A DNA stretch of 43,294 nucleotides from Candidatus Limicola stercorigallinarum (GTDB lineage Bacteria > Actinomycetota > Coriobacteriia > Coriobacteriales > Coriobacteriaceae): NCBI GenBank assembly GCA_018711625.1, contig DVID01000049.1, positions 1-43,294 of the forward strand, written 5' to 3'. The notes below the pieces were generated by a model. The model did not search any database. It worked only from the letters and a program-made list of their open reading frames with translations, and was not told the origin of the DNA. Shown piece by piece: positions 1 to 7,638 of the stretch (positions within the stretch are counted from its first letter, which is position 1; each line of letters opens with the position of its first letter). Position numbers and translations under genes: made by a program.

Positions 1-34
1 CGGTGGACGGCACCGTCCGCCGATCCGAGAACAG

Positions 35-64
35 AGGCCCCCGGGGTGACCCGGGGGCCTTTTG
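35..64 (+). terminator. Intrinsic terminator of an upstream gene
   Basis: An 11-bp perfect stem (35-45 with 50-60) closes a GTGA loop and is followed by a short T run (60-63). The gene it serves lies left of the window. The T tract is short, so strength is uncertain. Nothing can be assigned in bases 1-34. Confidence 0.7.
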
Positions 65-206
65 CCGTTCCGGGGCGTCCCCGGGGCCGGCCCCGCCCGG
101 GCCCTTTCTGCGCACTTTGCGGCCGGGGCGCCTGTATTCTTACTTCCCTGTACAATATGATGCGGCATAGTATGTACTGCGCATATGCTTGTTTGGGAGG
201 TGGCGT

Positions 207-773
207 ATGGCGGAAGCTGGCATTGGCGTGGATATCGTTGAGATTCCGCGTATGGAAGAGATTCTTAGGCGCACTCCTTCGTTTGCATCGCGAATGTTTA
301 CCGATGAAGAGCGCACATATTGTGATGCCAAGGCGCGCCCTGCAGCCCATTACGCTTGTCGATTTGCGGCCCGTGAGGCAGTTCTCAAGGCGCTTGGGAC
401 GGGTTTTGGCGAAGGTATTGGCCGAAAGGACGTTTCGGTTTCTCGTAACCAACAAGGGCGGCCGTCGGTTGTGCTTGCTGGTCGTGCCCGTGAAGTTGCC
501 GATGAGCTCGGTGTTGTTGAAGTGGCCCTCTCGCTCTCTCATACCAATCAACTTGCTGTTGCGAATGCGCTTGCCATCACCCAGGAGGCTCGTCCTAAGC
601 CTAAGGCGCGTCAGCGTGACGAGCGTTCTTTGATTGCTCAATCTTTTAAGGAAGCACGTGCTGTTCTTGATGAACTTGATGAGCTAGAACGTGTACAAGT
701 AGATGCTGATGCGTCCTCTAAGGACGTTGTGGATACGACGGGAGGCACAGATGAAACCCGTTCTGAGCACTGA
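207..773 (+). CDS. acpS: Holo-[acyl-carrier-protein] synthase with C-terminal extension
   Basis: It transfers 4'-phosphopantetheine from CoA to the serine of acyl carrier protein, activating it for fatty acid synthesis in the cytoplasm. The N-terminal GIGVDIVEIPRM carries the Mg-binding Asp (D9). RFAAREAVLKALG (from residue 52) carries the conserved Glu and Lys, and LSLSHTNQLAVANALA closes the fold. ATG 207 is preferred because GGGAGG (195-200) lies 6 nt upstream; an in-frame TTG at 189 lies upstream of that site. The enzyme core ends near residue 128, as is usual for AcpS. About 60 further charged residues follow with no recognisable domain. The last 23 bases overlap nnr, so the two are probably translationally coupled. 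A -10-like TACAAT lies at 151-156 without a clear -35. Confidence 0.93.
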   Translation: MAEAGIGVDIVEIPRMEEILRRTPSFASRMFTDEERTYCDAKARPAAHYACRFAAREAVLKALGTGFGEGIGRKDVSVSRNQQGRPSVVLAGRAREVADELGVVEVALSLSHTNQLAVANALAITQEARPKPKARQRDERSLIAQSFKEARAVLDELDELERVQVDADASSKDVVDTTGGTDETRSEH

Positions 774-2364
774 GGAAGTAGTCCGTCTCGAAGATATTAT
801 TGAGCGGGCTGGAACCTCAAAGGCGGAACTCATGGAGTTTGCTGGCGAATTTGTTGCCCAAGAGGTTGAAAAGCTACATCCTAAGCGCGTGCTCATTCTC
901 ACCGGATTTGGCAATAACGGCGGAGACGGCTGGGTTGCGGCCGACCTGCTGAAGCAAAAAGGTATAGAGGTTGCTGTCGTTTCGCCTGTTGAACCGGATG
1001 AGATTCCGGCAAGTCTCGCGCGGCATGTGGCTCGTCGGACGGCGGGGCGCGAGGTAACCGTGCATGTGGGCCCTTCGTGCGATGAGCTTGCGGCTTTGGT
1101 GGAAGTGTCCGACGTTGTGGTAGATGCCATTCTGGGCACAGGCTTCCATGGCGCTCTACGAGCTCCGTTTTCCATCTGGGTTAAAACTATCAATGAGCTG
1201 GGACCTGTGGTGGTTTCGGTTGATACGCCCTCTGGCCTCGATGCGCAAACAGGCAAGGTGGAAGATGCCTGCATTCATGCGGACCGAACGGTCACCATGC
1301 TTGCGCCCAAGATTGGTCTGTACAGCGGTGATGGCCCCGAGTATGTAGGTGAGCTGGTTTGCGGCGAGCTGTATGACAAGCTCGACGAGGTTATTGGTGA
1401 CGTCGATCATGCCGCAGAGATCGTTGAACCTGAGGACATTATCGATTTTCTGCAGCATCTGCCGGCTAGCGTAAACAAGTATTCTCGTGGCTCTGTATTG
1501 GTTGTGGCAGGGTCTGCTCAGTATCCCGGAGCGGCCATTATGGCGGCCAAGGCTGCTGCCCGCGCTGGTGCGGGCTATGTAGCCGTTGCGACGCCCGAGC
1601 CGTGCGCAAATCTCATTCGCATGGCGCTGCCCTCGGTGCCAGTTTTTGGCATCCCTTCCGATTCCCGCGGCACCTTTGGTGCCGCGGCGCGCACGGCCGT
1701 AAACGAGTTGGCGCAGAAGTATTCATGCGTGCTCTGCGGGCCCGGCATGGGTGTTTCGGCCGGAAGTATGGACGTGGTGATGGGGCTTCTCGAGCTCAAT
1801 GTTCCGCTTGTGCTTGATGCAGATGCCCTTAACTGCTTGGCGAAGGTTTCCATTGGCGGTATCGACGCCACGCCCGATCTGTATCGTCGAGAGGCTCCGC
1901 TTATCCTCACGCCGCATCATCGCGAACTCTCGCGCTTGGTTGCCGGTGACGATGTAAACGACCTTCTGAGCGCCATTGAGGCGGCCCAGAAGATCGTTTG
2001 GGCTTGTGGGTCTGACAACCTAGTTGTTGTCGCCAAAGGGCCCACTACGGCCATTGTGGGCGTTGAGAAGGTGCTTCTGCCCATGGCGGGACCGGCCTCG
2101 CTTGCCACGGCGGGATCGGGTGACGTGCTTGCGGGCATTATTGCCGGAACGGTGGCGCTCAACGTCAAACAAGTGGAGCTGTGGGAGCTGCTGTGTGCGT
2201 ATGCGGTGGCCATCCACTCCTATACCGGCTTTGCGGCGGCGGAGCGCTTTGGCGAAAAGAGCGTGATCGCTACGGACCTCATTGATTTCATTGGGCCTGC
2301 CATGCAGCTCGCTGCTGACGAGGCACTGCGCAGCATGGGGCTTATTGATTCTGAGGGGGCGTGA
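751..2364 (+). CDS. nnr: Bifunctional NAD(P)HX epimerase / ADP-dependent NAD(P)HX dehydratase
   Basis: It repairs hydrated NADH and NADPH. The N-terminal YjeF_N/NnrE domain epimerises the R and S forms, and the C-terminal ribokinase-like NnrD domain dehydrates S-NAD(P)HX using ADP. The epimerase half shows FGNNGGDGWVAADLL near residue 53, VVVDAILGTGFHG and TPSGLDAQTG. The dehydratase half begins near residue 235 with RGSVLVVAGSAQYPGAA, then LDADALNCLAK, LILTPHHRELSRL and the nucleotide-binding TAGSGDVLAGIIAG near residue 455. The 537-residue length fits the two-domain family. ATG 751 has GGGAGG at 740-745; an upstream in-frame TTG at 703 lacks support. It overlaps acpS upstream and touches alr downstream, forming one operon. 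Confidence 0.95.
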   Translation: MKPVLSTEEVVRLEDIIERAGTSKAELMEFAGEFVAQEVEKLHPKRVLILTGFGNNGGDGWVAADLLKQKGIEVAVVSPVEPDEIPASLARHVARRTAGREVTVHVGPSCDELAALVEVSDVVVDAILGTGFHGALRAPFSIWVKTINELGPVVVSVDTPSGLDAQTGKVEDACIHADRTVTMLAPKIGLYSGDGPEYVGELVCGELYDKLDEVIGDVDHAAEIVEPEDIIDFLQHLPASVNKYSRGSVLVVAGSAQYPGAAIMAAKAAARAGAGYVAVATPEPCANLIRMALPSVPVFGIPSDSRGTFGAAARTAVNELAQKYSCVLCGPGMGVSAGSMDVVMGLLELNVPLVLDADALNCLAKVSIGGIDATPDLYRREAPLILTPHHRELSRLVAGDDVNDLLSAIEAAQKIVWACGSDNLVVVAKGPTTAIVGVEKVLLPMAGPASLATAGSGDVLAGIIAGTVALNVKQVELWELLCAYAVAIHSYTGFAAAERFGEKSVIATDLIDFIGPAMQLAADEALRSMGLIDSEGA

Positions 2365-3521
2365 GCGTCATGTTGGTTGAGAAGTGTCCGCAACATCGCT
2401 GGGCGTGGGTGGAAATAGACCGCGGAGCGCTCCGTAGGAATACGCGTGCGTTCAAGAACCTCCTGCGGCCTGGTCAGCGTCTTTGCTGCGTAGTTAAAGC
2501 CGATGCCTACGGCCACGGCGCCCTTGAGTGCGCGAAAGTGATGCACTCTACGGGTGCGGATATGTTTGCCGTGGCCACCGTGGATGAGGGCGTTGAGCTG
2601 CGTACGGGCGGTATCACCACGCCAATCCTCGTGCTCAGCGAGCCGCCGCTCGAAGCCATTCCAACGCTTTTGGCGTACCGCATCATGCCTTCGGTATACA
2701 CCACGGAGTTTGCTTTGGCTTATGGCGAATGTGCGGTTCAGGCGGGCACCGTGGGCAAATACCACCTGGCTATTGAGACGGGTATGAATCGCATTGGCGT
2801 GCACTACACCGAGGTGCTCGACTTTCGCCGTGGCATTGATTTTCATCGCGGTATTCAGTGCGATGGCGTGTTCACGCATTTTGCCACAGCCGATGAGATT
2901 GATGGCTGGGACTACAAACTGCAGCGTCGCCGCTTTGACGAGGCGGTGGCAGCTCTGCGCGAAGCGGGCTTGGAAACGGGTATTGTCCACTGTGACAATA
3001 CCCCGGCATCGATTCTTGATCCCGAGTCGCATTACGACATGATTCGCGCGGGCATTGGGCTCTATGGCCTGCAACCATGTGAGGCCACGCGTCCGCGTAT
3101 CCAGCTGGAGCCGGTGATGAGCGTGAAGGCTCGGGTAACACGTACCACGCACCCTGCGATGGGCGAGGGTGTGGGCTATGGCTTTACATATCGCGTTCCG
3201 CGCGCGACGGTGCAAATCTGCACGCTGCCTATTGGATATGCAGACGGGCTTGCGCGCACGCTTTCCAATCGCATGGACGTGCTCTACTGTGGAGAGCGGT
3301 TCCGCCAGGTGGGCAATATCTGTATGGATCAATGCATGGTGGCTATCCAGCAAACGCCTATTCATCAGATTCGCGAGGCGGAATACGGCGATGTGATGAC
3401 CATCATTGGCCGCGATGGCGATGCCGAGATCACCATGGACGAGATGGCCCAGCTGCGCGGCACCATCAACTATGAGGTTGCGTGCAACTTTGGTATGCGC
3501 CTCGAAAAAGTGTACCGATAA
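2361..3521 (+). CDS. alr: Alanine racemase
   Basis: PLP-dependent interconversion of L- and D-alanine, supplying D-Ala for peptidoglycan. The PLP lysine lies in VVKADAYGHGA near residue 46, and the second catalytic residue is a Tyr in GVGYGFTYR near residue 271. VDEGVELRTGGI and HCDNTPAS are also typical. Length (386) is normal. The GTG at 2361 overlaps the nnr stop (GTGA). An ATG at 2370, ten bases after the GAGGGGG at 2353-2359, is an equally good start, so the first three residues are uncertain. It sits in the acpS-nnr-alr-udg-tsaE run. Confidence 0.95.
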   Translation: MSVMLVEKCPQHRWAWVEIDRGALRRNTRAFKNLLRPGQRLCCVVKADAYGHGALECAKVMHSTGADMFAVATVDEGVELRTGGITTPILVLSEPPLEAIPTLLAYRIMPSVYTTEFALAYGECAVQAGTVGKYHLAIETGMNRIGVHYTEVLDFRRGIDFHRGIQCDGVFTHFATADEIDGWDYKLQRRRFDEAVAALREAGLETGIVHCDNTPASILDPESHYDMIRAGIGLYGLQPCEATRPRIQLEPVMSVKARVTRTTHPAMGEGVGYGFTYRVPRATVQICTLPIGYADGLARTLSNRMDVLYCGERFRQVGNICMDQCMVAIQQTPIHQIREAEYGDVMTIIGRDGDAEITMDEMAQLRGTINYEVACNFGMRLEKVYR

Positions 3522-3530
3522 GGAGACGCC

Positions 3531-4202
3531 ATGGGTGTCATGCATATTCCGGGCCACACGCATCAAGCTCCGCGCGAGGTGACGCTCGAAGAGATTCGCG
3601 CGGTGCTGGGTGATTGCCGGCAGTGCCCGCTTGCCGAGACGCGCACAAATATCGTGTTTGGCGTGGGCAATCCGCACGCACGCGTGATGTTTGTGGGTGA
3701 AGCGCCGGGCCGTAACGAAGACCTAACGGGCGAGCCTTTTGTGGGCCGTGCCGGCGAGAACCTCAACCAGATTCTCTCGCTTGCCGGTCTTACGCGCGAC
3801 GAGATTTATATCGCCAACGTGTTGAAATGTCGCCCTCCGCAAAACCGCAATCCGCGGCCCGATGAGGTGCTTGCCTGCTCACCTTATCTGCGCGAACAGA
3901 TTCGGAGCATTTGGCCCGACATGATTGTGACGCTAGGTAACCCCGCCACGCATTTTGTGCTTAAAACTGAGACGGGCATCACGCGACTTAGGGGGCGTTT
4001 CCATCAGATGGGGCACTTCACCGTGATGCCCACGTTCCATCCTGCGGCGGCGCTGCGCAATCCCGCTTGGCAGACGCTTTTGGAAGAAGACTTTAAGATG
4101 CTGGGCGATTGGCTCGAGCGCCATCCTGCTCAGGCGGTCCCGGCTGTGGGTGAGCGCCCTGCAGGCGCCCCCACCGATGCCCTGCCTACCTGGGAGGCGT
4201 GA
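3531..4202 (+). CDS. Type 4 (Fe-S) uracil-DNA glycosylase
   Basis: It excises uracil from DNA as the first step of base excision repair. Type 4 signatures are visible: GEAPGRNEDLTGEPFVGRAG near residue 57, and the FHPAAALRNP block near residue 172. Four cysteines sit where the 4Fe-4S ligands are expected: the CRQC pair (29 and 32), KCRPP and ACSPYL. The Glu in GEAPG separates it from type 5 enzymes, which have Ala or Leu there. Start ATG 3531 follows AAGGAG (3520-3525). About 25 C-terminal residues (Pro/Ala-rich) extend past the usual end. It lies 9 bp after alr and 4 bp before tsaE. Confidence 0.9.
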   Translation: MGVMHIPGHTHQAPREVTLEEIRAVLGDCRQCPLAETRTNIVFGVGNPHARVMFVGEAPGRNEDLTGEPFVGRAGENLNQILSLAGLTRDEIYIANVLKCRPPQNRNPRPDEVLACSPYLREQIRSIWPDMIVTLGNPATHFVLKTETGITRLRGRFHQMGHFTVMPTFHPAAALRNPAWQTLLEEDFKMLGDWLERHPAQAVPAVGERPAGAPTDALPTWEA

Positions 4203-4206
4203 GCAT

Positions 4207-4725
4207 ATGGCGTTGGTCCGAGAGGGAGCGAGGCGCTACGGCAGCGCGAGCCAAGCGGATACAGAGCATTTGGGCGAGCTTATAGCCCCGGTGCTTGCCG
4301 ATGGTGACGTGATTGTGCTCACGGGTGGCCTGGGCGTAGGCAAGACGCATCTTACCAAGGGGCTCGCGCGCGGCCTAGGCGATGCGCATCCTGTAACAAG
4401 CCCCACCTTTGCTTTGATGGCGGTGCACGATGGGGGGCGCATCCCGCTTTTCCACTTTGACCTTTACCGCTTGGAGCACGCCTATGAGCTGGAGGATACG
4501 GGCATCTTTGATGTGCTGGGGTACGAAGGCGCCTGCGTGCTGGAGTGGGGCGAGCAGTTTCAAGATGAGCTCACCGATGAGTTCCTTTCGGTGGTGATCG
4601 AGCGCGTGGCGGATGCTCCTGAGGAGCGCGTTGTTTCGCTTGAGGCGCATGGTGCTCGTGCGGAGGAGCTGGCGCAGGCGATTGACGAGGCGGTTATTGC
4701 CGATAGCGCTGCCCACGTGGCATGA
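4207..4725 (+). CDS. tsaE: tRNA t6A synthesis ATPase TsaE
   Basis: P-loop ATPase that drives turnover of the TsaB-TsaD complex making N6-threonylcarbamoyladenosine at position 37 of ANN-decoding tRNAs. Walker A is GGLGVGKTHLTKG (residues 40-52). The TsaE-specific TSPTFALM, HFDLYRLE, EDTGIFD and VLEWGE follow in order. At 172 residues it is slightly longer than usual because of an acidic C-terminus. ATG 4207 is chosen because GGGAGG at 4192-4197 lies 9 nt upstream; an in-frame GTG at 4150 lies inside udg. The partner proteins TsaB and TsaD are encoded by the next gene. Confidence 0.95.
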   Translation: MALVREGARRYGSASQADTEHLGELIAPVLADGDVIVLTGGLGVGKTHLTKGLARGLGDAHPVTSPTFALMAVHDGGRIPLFHFDLYRLEHAYELEDTGIFDVLGYEGACVLEWGEQFQDELTDEFLSVVIERVADAPEERVVSLEAHGARAEELAQAIDEAVIADSAAHVA

Positions 4726-4809
4726 GATGCCACGTGGATAGGATCGAGCTGGTGCGAACGTGCCGTACGTGTGCGCGACGAGAGTAATGAAGGCATCCGA
4801 GGGGGCCTT

Positions 4810-7257
4810 ATGGAGATGACAGAGCAACAGAGCGTTGCGACGAGCATGCTGGTGGTTGCTATCGATACATCAACCGATATGCTTGCCTGCGCGGTGGCGC
4901 AGTGGACGCCTGTGGCAGCGAGCGATGGCGTGCCCGCACATGCCCAGGTTGAGGTTTTGACGCATGCCGACCATCTATGTAGGCGCCGCGCAAACGTGGA
5001 GCTGGTAGGTACGATCGAGCAGGCGCTTGAGCAGGCTCATAAGCGCTGGGAAGATGTGGACGCGGTTCTTGTGGGCCGTGGGCCGGGGTCGTTCACCGGT
5101 GTGCGCATCGGCATCTCCACCGCCAAGGGTCTTGCGCGTGGCGCAAACATTCCTCTACATGGGACCTCAACGCTCGATGCCTGTGCCTGGGTCTCTTGGG
5201 CAGCAGGCGTGCGTGGGCGCGTGGGCGTGGTGGCAGATGCCATGCGTGGCGAGGTGTATCCAGGCTTATATGACCTGGATGACGCGGGGGCGCACCGCCT
5301 GTTTGATCGGGAGCGTGTGGTGAAGGCGGCGGAGGCCGCAGCCGCTTGGGCGGCAGAGCCCTATGCAGGCGAGCTGGTGCTTACAGGCGATGGCCTTAAG
5401 CGCCATGGGAAGCTCTTTGATGAGGCGGGCCTGGCTCGCCGCGTGGACGAGGCTCTATGGCATCCCACAGGCGAGGGCCTTTTGCTGGCCGCCGCAAGCC
5501 CCGAGCGCTATGGGGAGGACGAGGCGGGCGACCCCGCGCTTGTGCTGCCTATCTACACGCGGCTTTCTGATGCGGAAGAAAACGAGCGCCGTCGCCTGGG
5601 TTTGCAGCAAAGCCCTGCAAGTGAGATTACCGGTGTTGCCGAAGAGCTCTCAGGCCGTCATCTGCAGCTACGTCCTATGGGTCCTGCCGATGCCGAGGCG
5701 GCTGCAGCGCTTGAGACGCGCTGCTTTGAGGGAACGGGCCACACGGCATGGTCGCCGGCTCAGTTTCTTTCGGAGTTTGGTGAAGATGCGGCAGTGCCCC
5801 GCTCATGGTGGGTGGCGCACGACAACGGCGAGCTTGTGGGGCTCGCGGGCGGCATGATGGTTGAGCACGACCTGCAGGTGCTCGATGTTGCCGTGGCACC
5901 CGAGCGTCGCCGTGCGGGAATTGCTCGCAAGTTGCTTTCTCATGTGAGCTACGACGCGCAGATGCTTGGATGCACCACAGCATCGCTTGAGGTGGAGGAC
6001 GGCAATGCTGCCGCCATCGCTCTGTACCAAGCACTGGGATTCGAGCAGGCGGGTGTGCGCCGTGGTTACTATGGGCCGGGGGCGGACGCGCTCGTGATGA
6101 CGGCGTCACTGCCTTTGGTGCTGCCGGTGGACGCCACCTCTCCCGAGCCTACGGCGGCCGTCCATCGTGCATGGCCGCTACCGGCGGCCTCGCGCACGCC
6201 GGCTGAGCGCGATGAGCTTCGTCGCCGTAATCTGGTACTTGCCATTGAAAGCTCGTGCGACGAAACCGCTGTAGCCATCATGGACGAGGCGGGTAATCTG
6301 CTGGCCAACCAGGTGTCCACACAGATTGACTTCCACGCTCGCTTTGGTGGCGTGGTGCCTGAGATCGCCTCGCGCAAGCACGTTGAGGTGATGGTGGGTG
6401 TGGTTGAAGCCGCGTTGGAAGAGGCGGCGCAGGCGCTGGGACTTACAGACGGTGCCTTGGAACCCGAGGAGCTTGCCGCTGTAGCAGTGACGCAGGGGCC
6501 GGGGCTCGTAGGAGCGCTTGTGGTGGGTGTAGCCTTTGCCAAGGGTTTCGCCTTTGCAGCGGGAAAGCCTCTTATCTGCGTCAACCATCTGGAAGGGCAT
6601 CTTTACGCCAATCTGCTCAACACCCCCGACCTCAAACCGCCGTTCATCTTCACGCTGGTCTCAGGCGGGCATACGATGCTCGTGCACGTGCGCGACTGGG
6701 GCGATTATCGGGTGTTGGGCGAGACGCTCGACGACGCGGTGGGCGAAGCCTTCGATAAGGTGGCCAAAGCACTCGGCCTGGGCTATCCGGGTGGGCCGGT
6801 TATCTCGCGCTTGGCGGAGACGGGCAATCCGCATGCCATCGAGTTCCCGCGGGCGCTCAACCGTAAGGGCGACTACCGCTTCTCGCTCTCGGGCCTTAAA
6901 ACGGCCGTGGTGACCTATATTGAGCAGGAAACCGCGGCGGGGCACACCATCCACCTGCCCGACCTGGCGGCGTCGTTTGAGGCTGCTGTCTTTGACGTGC
7001 AGTACAAGAAGGCGTGGAGTGCTTTGCGCGAGACGGGCGCGCGTGAATACTGCATTGGCGGTGGTGTGGCTGCCAATCCTCACCTGCGCGCGATGCTCAC
7101 GCGCAAGCTGGGACGTCAGGGTGTGCGTGTGACGGTGCCGCCACAGAACGCCTGCACGGACAACGCGGCCATGATTGCCGAAGTGGCCCGCCGCAAGCTT
7201 GCTGAGGGCGAGTTTGCCCCCTTCGACGTGGACGCCGATCCCAATATGACGTTGTAG
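4810..7257 (+). CDS. tsaB-rimI-tsaD: TsaB-RimI-TsaD triple fusion (t6A synthesis plus protein N-acetyltransferase)
   Basis: One 815-residue reading frame holds three proteins that most bacteria encode separately. Residues about 15-235 are TsaB (VVAIDTSTD; GRGPGSFTGVRIGISTAKG). Residues about 280-435 are a GNAT acetyltransferase like RimI (LDVAVAPERRRAGIARKLL; LEVEDGNAAAIALYQALGF). Residues about 475-815 are TsaD (LAIESSCDETAVAI; the metal-binding NHLEGHLYAN near 592; SGGHTML near 618; GGGVAANPHLR). TsaD with TsaB makes t6A37; RimI acetylates N-terminal residues such as that of ribosomal protein S18. No frameshift or stop separates the parts and each keeps its key motifs, so the fusion looks functional. 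ATG 4810 follows GAGGGGG (4799-4805) by 4 nt; ATG 4816 or GTG 4771 are alternatives. Confidence 0.95.
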   Translation: MEMTEQQSVATSMLVVAIDTSTDMLACAVAQWTPVAASDGVPAHAQVEVLTHADHLCRRRANVELVGTIEQALEQAHKRWEDVDAVLVGRGPGSFTGVRIGISTAKGLARGANIPLHGTSTLDACAWVSWAAGVRGRVGVVADAMRGEVYPGLYDLDDAGAHRLFDRERVVKAAEAAAAWAAEPYAGELVLTGDGLKRHGKLFDEAGLARRVDEALWHPTGEGLLLAAASPERYGEDEAGDPALVLPIYTRLSDAEENERRRLGLQQSPASEITGVAEELSGRHLQLRPMGPADAEAAAALETRCFEGTGHTAWSPAQFLSEFGEDAAVPRSWWVAHDNGELVGLAGGMMVEHDLQVLDVAVAPERRRAGIARKLLSHVSYDAQMLGCTTASLEVEDGNAAAIALYQALGFEQAGVRRGYYGPGADALVMTASLPLVLPVDATSPEPTAAVHRAWPLPAASRTPAERDELRRRNLVLAIESSCDETAVAIMDEAGNLLANQVSTQIDFHARFGGVVPEIASRKHVEVMVGVVEAALEEAAQALGLTDGALEPEELAAVAVTQGPGLVGALVVGVAFAKGFAFAAGKPLICVNHLEGHLYANLLNTPDLKPPFIFTLVSGGHTMLVHVRDWGDYRVLGETLDDAVGEAFDKVAKALGLGYPGGPVISRLAETGNPHAIEFPRALNRKGDYRFSLSGLKTAVVTYIEQETAAGHTIHLPDLAASFEAAVFDVQYKKAWSALRETGAREYCIGGGVAANPHLRAMLTRKLGRQGVRVTVPPQNACTDNAAMIAEVARRKLAEGEFAPFDVDADPNMTL

Positions 7258-7260
7258 TTA

Positions 7261-7290
7261 CACCCCCGCTTGCTTGCGCAGGTGGGGGTG
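7261..7290 (+). terminator. Hairpin after the tsaBD fusion gene, weak terminator
   Basis: CACCCCC (7261-7267) can pair with GGGGGTG just downstream, a few bases after the TAG of the fusion gene. No T tract follows, so it may be only a 3'-end stabilising hairpin. Confidence 0.35.
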
Positions 7291-7349
7291 ACTTCGGCTT
7301 CATCCCTGTTGCGCATTTGCAATGCACTTGCAACATACCTTTAACAACA

Positions 7350-7378
7350 TTGACTGCATCAAGCTAAAGCGGCACAAT
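7350..7378 (+). promoter_or_regulatory. Sigma70-type promoter for the cstA leader
   Basis: TTGACT (7350-7355), a 17-nt spacer and CACAAT (7373-7378) form a near-consensus promoter. The predicted start near 7385 gives an untranslated leader of about 250 nt ahead of cstA. Confidence 0.7.
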
Positions 7379-7438
7379 GCCCCATGTCCAAACGGAAGAG
7401 CGGGCTTAGTCCTGCAAACAACGGGGGATGTTGAGACC

Positions 7439-7483
7439 ATGCGTACAGATCAGCTAGCCATTATCAGCGAGATTATTTCCTGA
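7439..7483 (+). CDS. Putative 14-residue leader peptide upstream of cstA
   Basis: ATG at 7439 opens MRTDQLAIISEIIS followed by TGA, with GGGGGA (7423-7428) ten bases upstream. Four of 14 residues are Ile, and one codon is CTA, which is uncommon in this GC-rich sequence. The stop codon abuts an inverted repeat (CACGGG 7484-7489 with CCCGTG 7506-7511) that competes with a second hairpin (7501-7526), and a terminator follows. This arrangement resembles ribosome-mediated attenuation. Translation is not proven, and a chance short ORF is the alternative. Confidence 0.35.
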   Translation: MRTDQLAIISEIIS

Positions 7484-7500
7484 CACGGGTTGGCTGTGTG

Positions 7501-7569
7501 AGCTGCCCGTGCACATGCGGGCGGCTGAATGACGAGGGCCGTCGGTTTATTCGATGGCCCTCGTTTTTT
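7501..7569 (+). terminator. Hairpin and intrinsic terminator in the cstA leader (candidate attenuator)
   Basis: A 9-bp stem (7501-7509 with 7518-7526) is followed by a stronger stem, ACGAGGGCC (7532-7540) with GGCCCTCGT (7556-7564), and then a run of six T (7564-7569). The terminator lies between the promoter and the cstA start, so it must be read through for cstA to be expressed. No protein or ligand partner is evident. Confidence 0.7.
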
Positions 7570-7638
7570 GTTGGACCGCAACGTACACAGCGGGCAAACG
7601 TGGACTTGGCATTTCTGGGAAAGGGGATGTTCATTTCG

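Noticed and set aside
2220-3677. 485-residue minus-strand open frame opposite alr
   Set aside because: It lies fully antisense to alr and its edges. Its His/Arg-rich composition is what reverse reading of GC-rich coding gives, and no motif or ribosome site is visible.
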